DNA of 7,275 bases. Origin: Chromatiaceae bacterium. GTDB lineage: Bacteria; Pseudomonadota; Gammaproteobacteria; Chromatiales; Chromatiaceae. Made by a program: the position numbers and the translations under genes. Below the pieces are notes generated by a model that had not been told where the DNA came from, did not search any database, and saw only the letters and a list, made by a program, of their open reading frames with translations. Positions 1 to 5,664 of this stretch are shown one piece after another (the first letter of the stretch is position 1; every line of letters starts with the position of its first letter). The stretch lies in the NCBI GenBank assembly GCA_012962365.1, contig DTXR01000661.1:1-7275 (forward strand). Reading direction: 5' to 3'.

Positions 1-37
1 AAATGAAAACGGGTGCTTAAGGCACCTGTTTTCATTT
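1..37. terminator. Strong hairpin, likely bidirectional terminator
   Basis: Bases 1-16 pair with 22-37 over 16 positions, with a single G-T wobble (11/27) and a five-base loop TTAAG. The stem has a GC-rich top (GGTGC/GCACC) and an A-rich 5' arm against a T-rich 3' arm, so it could end transcription read in either direction. It lies downstream of the minus-strand gene that stops at 132, and may also end a gene lying left of the window. The stem is seen directly; the terminator function is inferred. The stem may continue beyond the left edge. Confidence 0.75.
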
Positions 38-40
38 ATG

Positions 41-60
41 CCTGAACCCACGGATTCAGG
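41..60. repeat. Second small hairpin next to the terminator
   Basis: CCTGAA (41-46) is the reverse complement of TTCAGG (55-60), giving a 6-bp stem with an 8-base loop. It follows the larger hairpin by three bases. No T-run follows on either side, so it may be an accessory stem that protects the 3' end of the minus-strand transcript, or it may be chance. Bases 61-131 hold nothing else recognised apart from a short partial repeat (TCTGTGTAAGG / TCTGTAAGG). Confidence 0.4.
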
Positions 61-131
61 TAATAGCGCACCAAAATCCTAAACAAACAACCAAAGTCTG
101 TGTAAGGCTCTGTAAGGTGAAATGATCAGCT

Positions 132-311
132 TCAGGCCATCAGTGACAGTGCGATGATGTAACTCAGCACGGCAAGAATGAAGGCCCCAATTTCCAGAAC
201 AGGGCGCAGTCTCTTCAAGTCGCGTGATTTCTTTCCCGGCAAATCAGCAACTCCCAGGCTCGGTATAAGGTCACGTACCTGGTCGCGCATAAGATAGGTC
301 ATGTGGTTCAT
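132..311 (-). CDS. Small single-pass membrane protein, 59 aa, unknown function
   Basis: This is a complete reading frame of 59 codons on the minus strand, starting ATG (311-309) and ending TGA (134-132). A strong Shine-Dalgarno stretch (AGAGGAGAG) ends eight bases before the ATG, which fixes the start. The first 40 residues are polar and charged, including a basic patch GKKSRDLKRLR (about 26-36). Residues about 41-59 are hydrophobic (IGAFILAVLSYIIALSLMA) and form one predicted membrane segment that reaches the C-terminus. The basic stretch before it suggests the N-terminus stays in the cytoplasm. I do not recognise a family. The gene stands alone between a terminator hairpin and a palindromic control region with GTTC-N7-GTTC boxes. 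The good ribosome binding site, promoter and terminator support a real gene. A small SOS-type membrane peptide is one possible reading, but it rests only on the operator. Confidence 0.65.
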   Translation of the reverse strand: MNHMTYLMRDQVRDLIPSLGVADLPGKKSRDLKRLRPVLEIGAFILAVLSYIIALSLMA

Positions 312-325
312 TGTCGGCTCTCCTC

Positions 326-376
326 TGTTCTATGTATGTTCTTAGCATAACATCATAATAGAACAAATAAAGAACA
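326..376. promoter_or_regulatory. Wide palindromic operator with two GTTC-N7-GTTC boxes
   Basis: GTTC occurs at 327-330 and 338-341, and GAAC at 361-364 and 372-375. Each pair has exactly seven bases between its members. The two pairs face each other about position 351, and the arms 326-342 and 360-376 match at 14 of 17 positions. GTTC-N7-GTTC is the established LexA box of Alphaproteobacteria; typical gammaproteobacterial LexA uses CTGT-N8-ACAG. The arms flank the predicted -10 of the minus-strand small gene, so binding should repress it. The identity of the binding protein (LexA-like or another repressor) is inferred only. Confidence 0.55.
344..352 (-). promoter_or_regulatory. Extended -10 promoter of the small membrane protein gene
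   Basis: Read on the minus strand this is TGT-TATGCT, an extended -10 (TGn plus a hexamer with 4 of 6 matches to TATAAT). No good -35 lies at normal spacing, which an extended -10 can tolerate. The predicted start would be near 337, giving a leader of about 26 bases before the ATG at 311. The element lies between the two arms of the operator. Confidence 0.4.
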
Positions 377-478
377 ATTTTTGTTTTTCCTGAAAAGTTC
401 GGTTTGCAGGATATTGCTGATACTCTCTGCCCGCCTGATTTTCTCTCGGGTATTTCTTCGGAATCTCGACTGCTCCTG

Positions 479-487
479 TGGCATAAT
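479..487 (+). promoter_or_regulatory. Candidate extended -10 promoter of the five-gene operon
   Basis: TGG-CATAAT has the TGn extension and 5 of 6 matches to TATAAT. No convincing -35 is seen. The predicted start near 494 gives a leader of about 26 bases to the ATG at 520. It is the best sigma-70-like element between the operator and the first gene. The rest of 377-519 contains no gene or strong structure that I can support. Confidence 0.35.
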
Positions 488-519
488 TCGCGGCTGCCTA
501 GTATTGTTATCGATATTCA

Positions 520-720
520 ATGAAATCCAATCCGGTGGATCAAGCAGTAGAAACATTGTGCCAGAAGGGTTGCAAAGCCCTGTGGGCTGATCTCGAATTG
601 ATGGAACATGGGCAGGTTCTGCCAGAATTGAAGGCGTTGGACGCACATCAGCAGCAGCAGGTATTCAAAGAAATAAAAAGCATCATGACTGTGTATGAAG
701 GTAGCTGCAATCTGGACTAG
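520..720 (+). CDS. Conserved-looking small protein with three cysteines, 66 aa
   Basis: I do not recognise the family. The protein is 66 residues, soluble and mostly helical in character, with no signal or membrane segment. It carries a CQKGC motif (C14, C18) and a third cysteine near the end (C63), which could hold a metal or a disulfide. The middle has an LELMEHGQVLPEL stretch followed by a Gln-rich helix (QQQQ 44-47) and a KSIMTVYEG segment. ATG at 520 is the first possible start after an in-frame TAG at 499-501. No clear Shine-Dalgarno sequence precedes it, which is odd for the first gene of an operon. The stop lies five bases before the start of the ArnD-like gene, so the two are probably translated from one message. 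A partner or regulator role for the next protein is only a guess. Confidence 0.75.
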   Translation: MKSNPVDQAVETLCQKGCKALWADLELMEHGQVLPELKALDAHQQQQVFKEIKSIMTVYEGSCNLD

Positions 721-725
721 ATGAT

Positions 726-1565
726 ATGAGAATCGCGCTGAAAATCGATGTGCCCACCTCAAGGGCTGCCACCGTGGGCGTCCCCAGATTGCTCAAACTG
801 TTTGAAGAGTACCAGGTAACCGCCAGCTTCTTTTTTTCCATGGAATACAATGCCCAGGGACTAGGTCTGGTAGAAAAAGCCGTATCGCTGCTCGGCAAAC
901 GGCAAAAGCCGGAAATGACCTTGCAGGAAGCGATGCTGGCGGTGGCGGATGCCGGACATGAAATTGGCCTCTTGGGCTTCGATGCAGGCACTTGGCGCAA
1001 CCAGGCGGCGTTTGCAGATGCGGACTGGACCAGCCATCAGTTGGCTCTGGGCATGGAAACCTTCGAACAACTGCTCGGTCATGCGCCGAACCGGTTTGCC
1101 GCCCCCGGTTGGCAGGTGAATGCGCATCTGCTGGCAATGGAAGAGCGTCTGGAATTCCGTTATGCCACCGATGTGCGGGGCAAATATCCTTTTCTGCCTT
1201 CCTTGCACAATGTAGTTTCCCAGTGTCCCCAGATACCCACCACCTTGCCGACGCTGTCCGAACTGCTGCTGACTGACGATATTGAACCGGACAAGGCACA
1301 TGAATATCTGTATGCCGAGAGCCGTCATGTTCTCCCTTTCGGGCACGTGTATTCGGCAAATGCGGAGAACGAGGGCATCCAGCACCTGGATTTCATGGAA
1401 AAGATGCTGGTGATGTGGAAAGGGCAGGAAGGCAGCTTGCGCACGCTGGGCGAGATTCGTCGCGAACTGCAACCGGAGCAACTGCCGGTTCACCAGATCG
1501 GCTGGGGTGCAGTGCCTGGCCGCCGGGAGCACCTGGCCATGCAAAGCGTGAAAGCCGAAGCATGA
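726..1565 (+). CDS. ArnD-like NodB-fold protein with a degenerate active site
   Basis: This 279-aa protein resembles ArnD, the deformylase that acts on undecaprenyl-phosphate-linked 4-formamido-arabinose, along its whole length. Shared landmarks are RIALKID (2-8), GVPRLL (18-23), ASFFFS (33-38), the RFAAPGWQ segment (123-130), RGKYPFLP (151-158), QIPTTLPTLSE (169-179), GHVYS (206-210) and a PGR tail motif (264-266). The chemistry residues of ArnD are missing. The Asp pair DVD is DVP (8-10). The metal motif H-x3-H reads L83-x3-A87 within GLLGFDAGTW. The His of IHAE is N212 within ANAE. The region between the FFFS strand and the metal motif is also about 20 residues shorter than I recall for E. 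coli ArnD, whose extra residues are thought to lie near the membrane. No signal peptide is seen. The reading frame is intact, so it is probably an expressed non-catalytic protein, perhaps a binding or structural one. It overlaps the next gene by ATGA. Confidence 0.87.
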   Translation: MRIALKIDVPTSRAATVGVPRLLKLFEEYQVTASFFFSMEYNAQGLGLVEKAVSLLGKRQKPEMTLQEAMLAVADAGHEIGLLGFDAGTWRNQAAFADADWTSHQLALGMETFEQLLGHAPNRFAAPGWQVNAHLLAMEERLEFRYATDVRGKYPFLPSLHNVVSQCPQIPTTLPTLSELLLTDDIEPDKAHEYLYAESRHVLPFGHVYSANAENEGIQHLDFMEKMLVMWKGQEGSLRTLGEIRRELQPEQLPVHQIGWGAVPGRREHLAMQSVKAEA

Positions 1566-1939
1566 GCCGGGGGGAGTCACGCCATAGCAACAGTGAGCTG
1601 CGGGATTGGGTCTACGCCGCATCTTCTCCGCTTCATGGTACGGGTCTGTTTGCGCGTAAGCCCATTGCTGCAGGTGAATACATCGGCAGTTACCACGGTC
1701 CCCGGGCGTCACGCAATGGCATGTATGTATTGTGGGTGTGGGAGCCGGACGAGAACGACGGGCAGGGCGACTGGGTGGGTTGCAGTGGCCGCAACCTGTT
1801 GCGTTATCTGAATCACTCCCTGGAATGCAATGCCGAGTTCGATGGCCTGGCTCTGTTTGCGCTGTGTGATATTGCGCCAGATGAAGAGATCACTTCTTTC
1901 TATGGCGATGAATTCGAGGAATCTCTGGCTCAGTCGTGA
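1562..1939 (+). CDS. SET-domain protein, putative lysine methyltransferase
   Basis: This compact 125-aa protein is almost wholly one SET domain, which transfers methyl from SAM to a protein lysine. Visible motifs are HGTGLFA (25-31, SAM-binding G-x-G region), AGEYIGSYHG (37-46), RYLNHSLECNAEF (81-93, with the NHS pseudoknot core at 84-86), LFALCDI (98-104 region) and EEITSFYGDEF (near the end, with the conserved Tyr of the C-terminal motif). The usual DYG is FYG, a form I recall from Suv4-20-type enzymes. There is no post-SET cysteine cluster. The start at 1562 is chosen because its ATGA overlaps the stop of the ArnD-like gene and the residues just after it lead directly into the domain. The frame stays open back to 1415, but that stretch lies inside the upstream gene and looks like a shadow. 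The substrate is unknown; neighbouring gene products or ribosomal proteins are guesses. Tight coupling suggests it works with the ArnD-like protein. Confidence 0.86.
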   Translation: MSRGESRHSNSELRDWVYAASSPLHGTGLFARKPIAAGEYIGSYHGPRASRNGMYVLWVWEPDENDGQGDWVGCSGRNLLRYLNHSLECNAEFDGLALFALCDIAPDEEITSFYGDEFEESLAQS

Positions 1940-1985
1940 AGCTGTTACCCGCATTTTTTCTCCGGGCTTCAATCGATATCCTGTC

Positions 1986-2729
1986 ATGAGCAACCCTTCC
2001 AACCCTTCCACCCGCGACAGGATCTACGCCCACCGCCAGGACAGGATCGACAGCTTCGTGTTCGATCAGCGCGTGGCGGCCGTATTCCAGGACATGATTT
2101 CCCGCTCCGTTCCCGGCTATGCCAGTATCATCGGCATGATTGGTATTCTTGCCAGGAAGCATGCGGTTGCCGGCAGCAATCTCTATGATCTGGGCTGTTC
2201 CCTGGGGGCGGCCACGGTATCCATGGGCAGGGAAGTAGGGCAGCGCGATTGCCGCTTGATTGCCGTGGACAATGCCCGGGCCATGCTGGAAAAGGCGGAA
2301 GAGCATTTTGCCCGTCACCAGCTTCCGGATGTGCAAACGATCTGCAGTGACATTCGCGATGTGGAAATTGTCAACGCCTCAGTCGTGGTACTGAATTTCA
2401 CCCTCCAGTTTCTCGCGCTGGAGGAACGTTTGTCTCTGCTCAAGAGTATTCGCGCCGGCCTGCTGGATGATGGCGTGTTGATATTGTCGGAAAAGATATC
2501 TGGCGCGGACGCCGAAGAAGATGCGTTGCTGATCGAACTGCACCATGCGTTCAAGCGCGCCAACGGTTACTCTGACCTCGAGATCAGCCAGAAGCGGGCC
2601 TCCCTGGAAGAAGTGCTGTTGCCGGAAACCATCGAAGCACACAGGAAACGTCTGGCCGAGGCGGGTTTCAGCCGGGTTGATTTGTGGTTTCAGTGCTTCA
2701 ATTTCGTCTCTTTTGTAGCGCGACCATGA
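1986..2729 (+). CDS. cmoA: Carboxy-S-adenosyl-L-methionine synthase CmoA
   Basis: CmoA converts SAM and prephenate to carboxy-S-adenosylmethionine and phenylpyruvate in the cytoplasm, supplying CmoB. The protein is 247 aa, the same as E. coli CmoA. Recognisable blocks are FVFDQRVAAVFQDMI (24-38), RSVPGYASII (40-49), the Rossmann loop DLGCSLGAAT (68-77), the acidic end of strand 2 AVDN (93-96), SDIRD (121-125), VVVLNFTLQF (133-142), the family signature FKRANGYSDLEISQKR (189-204) whose last Arg corresponds to the cxSAM-binding Arg of E. coli, and LWFQCFNF (233-240). The frame is open further upstream, but the ATG at 1986 gives the family length, and the earlier part lies over the SET gene in another frame. 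A 46-base gap precedes it without a clear ribosome binding site or promoter. Its stop overlaps the cmoB start (ATGA). Confidence 0.97.
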   Translation: MSNPSNPSTRDRIYAHRQDRIDSFVFDQRVAAVFQDMISRSVPGYASIIGMIGILARKHAVAGSNLYDLGCSLGAATVSMGREVGQRDCRLIAVDNARAMLEKAEEHFARHQLPDVQTICSDIRDVEIVNASVVVLNFTLQFLALEERLSLLKSIRAGLLDDGVLILSEKISGADAEEDALLIELHHAFKRANGYSDLEISQKRASLEEVLLPETIEAHRKRLAEAGFSRVDLWFQCFNFVSFVARP

Positions 2730-3700
2730 TTCCCCTGGAAAGGACCTGTCGGCTGCTCAGGGATGCGGGGATGGCGGCCTGGGCCGACATTCTGCCGCAA
2801 CAGATCGAGCGGGCGCTGGATGCGGATCGTCATGGCGACTTGGGACGATGGCAACACCTGCTGCAGGGGCTGCCCCGGATTCAGACGACGGCGGTGGATC
2901 TGCAGGCCGATACCCTGCGTATTGGATTGGCGGATGAGATCGATGATGCTCTGCGCAGGGATATCCATCGAACCCTGCGCGCCCTGCAGCCCTGGCGCAA
3001 GGGGCCGTATGAAATCTTCGCTATCCCTATCGATACCGAATGGCGCTCCGACTGGAAATGGCGGCGACTGCAAGATCACATCCGGCCTCTGGTGGGCCGC
3101 AAGGTACTCGATGTGGGCTGCGGGAACGGCTATCACGCCTGGCGCATGAGTGGTGAGGGTGCTGAACTGGTTATCGGCATTGATCCCAGTCTGCTGTTTC
3201 TTGCCCAGTTCAACGCCGTCCGGCATTTCATGGCGGAACCGCCAGAGGTGCATTTTCTTCCCCTGGGAATTGAAGCTGTTCCGGAAAAGCTTGCGGCTTT
3301 CGATACGGTCTTTTCCATGGGTATTCTTTACCATCGCCGATCGCCGATGGATCATCTGGTTGATCTGAAGTCCTGCCTGCGGCCTGGCGGCGAGCTGGTG
3401 TTGGAAACCCTGGTTGTCGAAGGTGATGAAAACACCGTGCTCGTACCCGAAGGACGCTACGCCAAGATGCGCAATGTCTGGTTCATTCCTTCACCGGCAG
3501 CATTGAACGGCTGGCTGCGGCGTTGTGGTTTCAAGGATGTGAGGGTGGTGGATGTCGCGCCGACGAGCATTCGGGAGCAACGCCGCACGGACTGGATGGC
3601 ATTCGAATCACTCGTGGATTTTCTCGATCCCGAAAATTCACGACTGACCGTGGAAGGGTATCCGGCGCCGACCAGGGCCGTTGTATTGGCTACCGTATGA
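2726..3700 (+). CDS. cmoB: tRNA U34 carboxymethyltransferase CmoB
   Basis: CmoB moves the carboxymethyl group of cxSAM onto 5-hydroxyuridine at position 34 of tRNA, giving cmo5U, which widens wobble reading. The protein is 324 aa (E. coli 323). Key family blocks are PWRKGP (89-94, with K92), IDTEWRSDWKW (102-112, with W106 and K111), the SAM loop LDVGCGNGYH (128-137), GIDPS (151-155), LPLGIE (178-183), the FSMGILYHRRSP segment (196-207), LETLVVEGDENTVLVP (226-241), RYAKMRNVWFIPS (244-256), TDWM (288-291) and GYPAPTRAV (311-319, with R317). The residues I recall as cxSAM ligands in E. coli CmoB (two Lys, Trp, Asp, Met, Tyr, C-terminal Arg) are all present. The ATG at 2726 is chosen for the family length and the ATGA overlap with cmoA. 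The frame starting at 2684 would add 14 extra residues. It is the last gene of the operon; no clear terminator follows before the convergent gene at 3771. Confidence 0.97.
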   Translation: MIPLERTCRLLRDAGMAAWADILPQQIERALDADRHGDLGRWQHLLQGLPRIQTTAVDLQADTLRIGLADEIDDALRRDIHRTLRALQPWRKGPYEIFAIPIDTEWRSDWKWRRLQDHIRPLVGRKVLDVGCGNGYHAWRMSGEGAELVIGIDPSLLFLAQFNAVRHFMAEPPEVHFLPLGIEAVPEKLAAFDTVFSMGILYHRRSPMDHLVDLKSCLRPGGELVLETLVVEGDENTVLVPEGRYAKMRNVWFIPSPAALNGWLRRCGFKDVRVVDVAPTSIREQRRTDWMAFESLVDFLDPENSRLTVEGYPAPTRAVVLATV

Positions 3701-3770
3701 GGTTTCAGTGGCACCGCCATCATGGGATCGCCTGGCCAGGGAAGTGAGCAGTATTCTGAGCTTCGAGGCT

Positions 3771-4709
3771 TTATTTCGGCACCTGCAGCAACATGGCATG
3801 GCCCTTCCCGTCGTCATCGGCAACCAGGAACAGCTTCTCGCCTGGGGTCAGCGCCATGCCTTCCAGTTTTCCATCGGTGCCACAGGCCAGACTATAGCTG
3901 GACAGGATATCCATCATGCGTGTTTTTTCCAGCAAGGGGTAAGGTGGCGCTGATTTCGGATCCGGTGATGATGGCAGACTGATCTTGTAAATCGCCTTGG
4001 TTCTTGCCTTGTAAAGAGGCTTGTTGTCTCTTTCCAAGACCGCCACGGTTCCGTCATCCAGAAATACCGCGGCAGACAGGCCGTTGCTTTTCGGCCTGTC
4101 CAGCGGATAGCGGTAGAAACGCCATTGAGCGCGGGCAGGCCAGTATTGCCCGATCTTCACCTGCCCCGGCTGGTTGTCTTTCCAGGAGCGCTGAAAAACC
4201 ACCACCACCTGTTCCCGGTCGCCCGTTCCTGTGGATGCAATGCCTTCGAATCCCGCCTTTATCCGGTATTGTGCCACGGAAGGGGGAAGGGGGATTTCTT
4301 CCAGAACCTGGCCAGATTCATCTGTGTGAATGATCAGGTTGGGGCGTCCCCGGCCGCGCTTGCCTTCAGAGGCAAGCCAGAACCCGCCCTGGCCACGACG
4401 GGTGATGCCTTCCAGATCATAGGGCGGCTCCGATCCGTTTCGTAGTACGGGGATGCTGCGGGAAATGATTGCCTGGTGGCCGGAAACATCCAGCACCAGA
4501 ATTTTCGGGTGAGGCAGGTTGTGATCGTGAACCGCATAAAGAACCGCCTCGTTAGTGGTATCGGCGGCCAACCCCGAGAGCGCGCCCCAACGCATATCTG
4601 CTTCAATGTGCCGGCAGGACATGCTGTACTTGGAGGCGGAAGCCAGGGTGCCGCAGCCAGCGGTAAGGCCCAGGATGAGTGCGGGCAGGAGCAACCTCAG
4701 GGCAGGCAT
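3771..4709 (-). CDS. Lipoprotein with esterase/phytase-like beta-propeller domain
   Basis: This 312-aa protein starts with a hydrophobic signal sequence (about 4-18) ending in a lipobox LTAGC, so C19 is the likely lipid-modified residue and the mature protein would be anchored in the envelope. The rest resembles the phytase-like esterase family (PF13449 type): a repeated E-G-I/M motif after a hydrophobic residue at DLEGI (98-102), GFEGI (153-157) and KLEGM (281-285), an early LSGLAAD (44-50), GGFWLASEG (108-116), FLDDGTVAVLERD (216-228) and a closing LFLVADDDG (293-301). Repeated strands fit a propeller. The substrate is unknown, and the name does not prove phytate hydrolysis. ATG 4709 overlaps the last 13 bases of the LysR gene, so the two are probably co-transcribed and coupled. 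It ends facing cmoB with 70 bases between. Confidence 0.84.
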   Translation of the reverse strand: MPALRLLLPALILGLTAGCGTLASASKYSMSCRHIEADMRWGALSGLAADTTNEAVLYAVHDHNLPHPKILVLDVSGHQAIISRSIPVLRNGSEPPYDLEGITRRGQGGFWLASEGKRGRGRPNLIIHTDESGQVLEEIPLPPSVAQYRIKAGFEGIASTGTGDREQVVVVFQRSWKDNQPGQVKIGQYWPARAQWRFYRYPLDRPKSNGLSAAVFLDDGTVAVLERDNKPLYKARTKAIYKISLPSSPDPKSAPPYPLLEKTRMMDILSSYSLACGTDGKLEGMALTPGEKLFLVADDDGKGHAMLLQVPK

Positions 4710-5557
4710 GAGATCAGTGCCCTGGCTGGATTGGAAAGGGTGCGCGCGGTGTGTGTCACCAGACCAAGAGAGCGGTTGAGCTGAAGATCGACCGGCAATA
4801 CCTCGAGTTCTGCCTGGGCCAGCATGGTTCTGGGCAGCAGTGTCCAGCCTAGATTGATTATCGAAAGCATTTTGAGTGTTTCCATATAGTTAGTAGACAT
4901 ACCTAATGTAATTTCAAGACCCCTGTCCTGTAAGGCGCGTTCCAGTATACTCCGGGTGTAGGTGGTGGGACCGGGCAGCACAGCTGGGTATCGGGTGAGG
5001 GTTTCCAATGAAACGGATGTCATTCCGGCCAACGCGTGCTCCACAGAGGCAACGAAACAAAGCTCGTCTTTCCAGAGTTCACGGGTTTCCAGGTTTTGCG
5101 GGGGTTCCGTGGGCAGCGTGACAATGGCCATTTCCAGCTCGCCTTTCTCAACGGCGGCGCAGGCGGCTTCCGAATCCATGAATCGAATATCCAGATCCAC
5201 CCCGGCATACCGGTTGCGAAAATCGCGCAATACAGAAGGGAGGCGGTGCAAGCCGATGTGGTGGCTGGTGCCCAGCACCAGGGGGCCGGATATCGCTGTC
5301 TGCAGGCTACTGGCCAGGTGTTTCATGTCCTGGGTCTGCAGCAGTATCTCCCGTGCCTTGGGCAGCAGCACTTCGCCCGCATGGGTCAGGCGTACCCGCC
5401 TGCCGATGCGGTCGAACAGCCGGATATCCAGTTCTTCTTCCAGGGTGGCGAGGCGTTTGCTCACCGCAGGCTGGGTAAGATACAACTGTTGTGCGGCTGC
5501 AGAGAAAGAGCCGTTCTCTGCAACGGCGAGAAAGGTGCGCAGGCTTGCGAGTTCCAT
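4697..5557 (-). CDS. LysR-type transcriptional regulator next to leuCD
   Basis: The protein is 286 aa with the standard LysR layout. An N-terminal winged helix-turn-helix (about 1-60) shows LRTFLAVAENGSFSAAAQQL (6-25), TQPAVSKRLATLEEEL (28-43) and LFDRIGRRVRLTHAGE (47-62). A linker helix follows (about 63-88), then a periplasmic-binding-like effector domain beginning at GPLVLGTSHHIG (91-102). The start ATG directly precedes the HTH at the usual distance. It is divergent from leuC with 107 bases between, and a perfect T-N11-A palindrome lies about ten bases before its own ATG. Regulation of leuCD plus repression of itself is therefore likely. A LysR gene beside leuC is, as I recall, also found in Pseudomonas. 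The effector may be a leucine-pathway intermediate, which is inference. The downstream lipoprotein gene overlaps its end. Confidence 0.96.
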   Translation of the reverse strand: MELASLRTFLAVAENGSFSAAAQQLYLTQPAVSKRLATLEEELDIRLFDRIGRRVRLTHAGEVLLPKAREILLQTQDMKHLASSLQTAISGPLVLGTSHHIGLHRLPSVLRDFRNRYAGVDLDIRFMDSEAACAAVEKGELEMAIVTLPTEPPQNLETRELWKDELCFVASVEHALAGMTSVSLETLTRYPAVLPGPTTYTRSILERALQDRGLEITLGMSTNYMETLKMLSIINLGWTLLPRTMLAQAELEVLPVDLQLNRSLGLVTHTARTLSNPARALISCLP

Positions 5558-5567
5558 AGGCTATGAT

Positions 5568-5582
5568 ATTCCTTTAAGGAAT
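5568..5582. promoter_or_regulatory. LysR-type binding site between lysR and leuC
   Basis: ATTCCTTTAAGGAAT is a perfect 7-1-7 palindrome and contains the LysR-family pattern T-N11-A (5569 to 5581). Its centre at 5575 lies about 65 bases before the leuC transcription start predicted from the -10 at 5628-5633, the usual place of the LysR recognition site. It also lies 11-25 bases before the ATG of the LysR gene, over its leader, which fits autorepression. The sequence is seen; the binding is inferred. Confidence 0.65.
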
Positions 5583-5604
5583 GCTATTTATTAAAAATAT
5601 GAAT

Positions 5605-5633
5605 TTGTTTTATTTATTGTAGCCGGATATTCT
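5605..5633 (+). promoter_or_regulatory. Candidate sigma-70 promoter of leuCD
   Basis: TTGTTT (5605-5610) and TATTCT (5628-5633) are 17 bases apart. Both hexamers are weak (3 of 6 and 4 of 6 matches), as expected for a promoter that needs an activator. The start near 5640 would give a 25-base leader before the leuC ATG at 5665. A weak AGAAG at 5654-5658 may serve as ribosome binding site. Confidence 0.45.
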
Positions 5634-5664
5634 GCAAACCTGAACAATAGAAAAGAAGACCAAC

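Noticed and set aside
381..590. 69-aa plus-strand frame at 381-590 and 97-aa minus-strand frame at 353-646
   Set aside because: Both cross the operator or the 66-aa gene in other frames, lack ribosome binding sites and show no protein-like pattern.
793..1359. Long minus-strand frames opposite the ArnD-like gene (793-1359 and 861-1712)
   Set aside because: They lie antisense to a clear homologous protein, have no ribosome binding site or family features, and their composition is that of shadow frames in GC-rich coding DNA.
1415..1561. N-terminal extension of the SET protein to an ATG at 1415
   Set aside because: The extra 49 residues overlap the 3' end of the ArnD-like gene, look low in complexity and carry no motif. 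The ATGA overlap at 1562 is the natural start.
1946..1970. Hairpin CCCG...CGGG in the gap before cmoA as a terminator or attenuator
   Set aside because: The stem is only four base pairs around a T-rich loop, too weak to support a function.
1830..1985. N-terminal extension of CmoA to an ATG at 1830
   Set aside because: It would add 52 residues over the SET gene. The start at 1986 gives 247 residues, equal to E. coli CmoA.
3758..3775. Possible terminator between cmoB and the convergent lipoprotein gene
   Set aside because: The GAGCT/GGCTT stem has only five pairs with two wobbles and a poor T-run. A perfect CCTGGCCAGG palindrome at 3731-3740 has no loop or T-run. Neither is strong enough to call.
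5036..5566. Plus-strand frames opposite the LysR gene (4962-5594, 5036-5566)
   Set aside because: They are antisense to a gene with an unmistakable HTH and effector domain and show no recognisable protein features.
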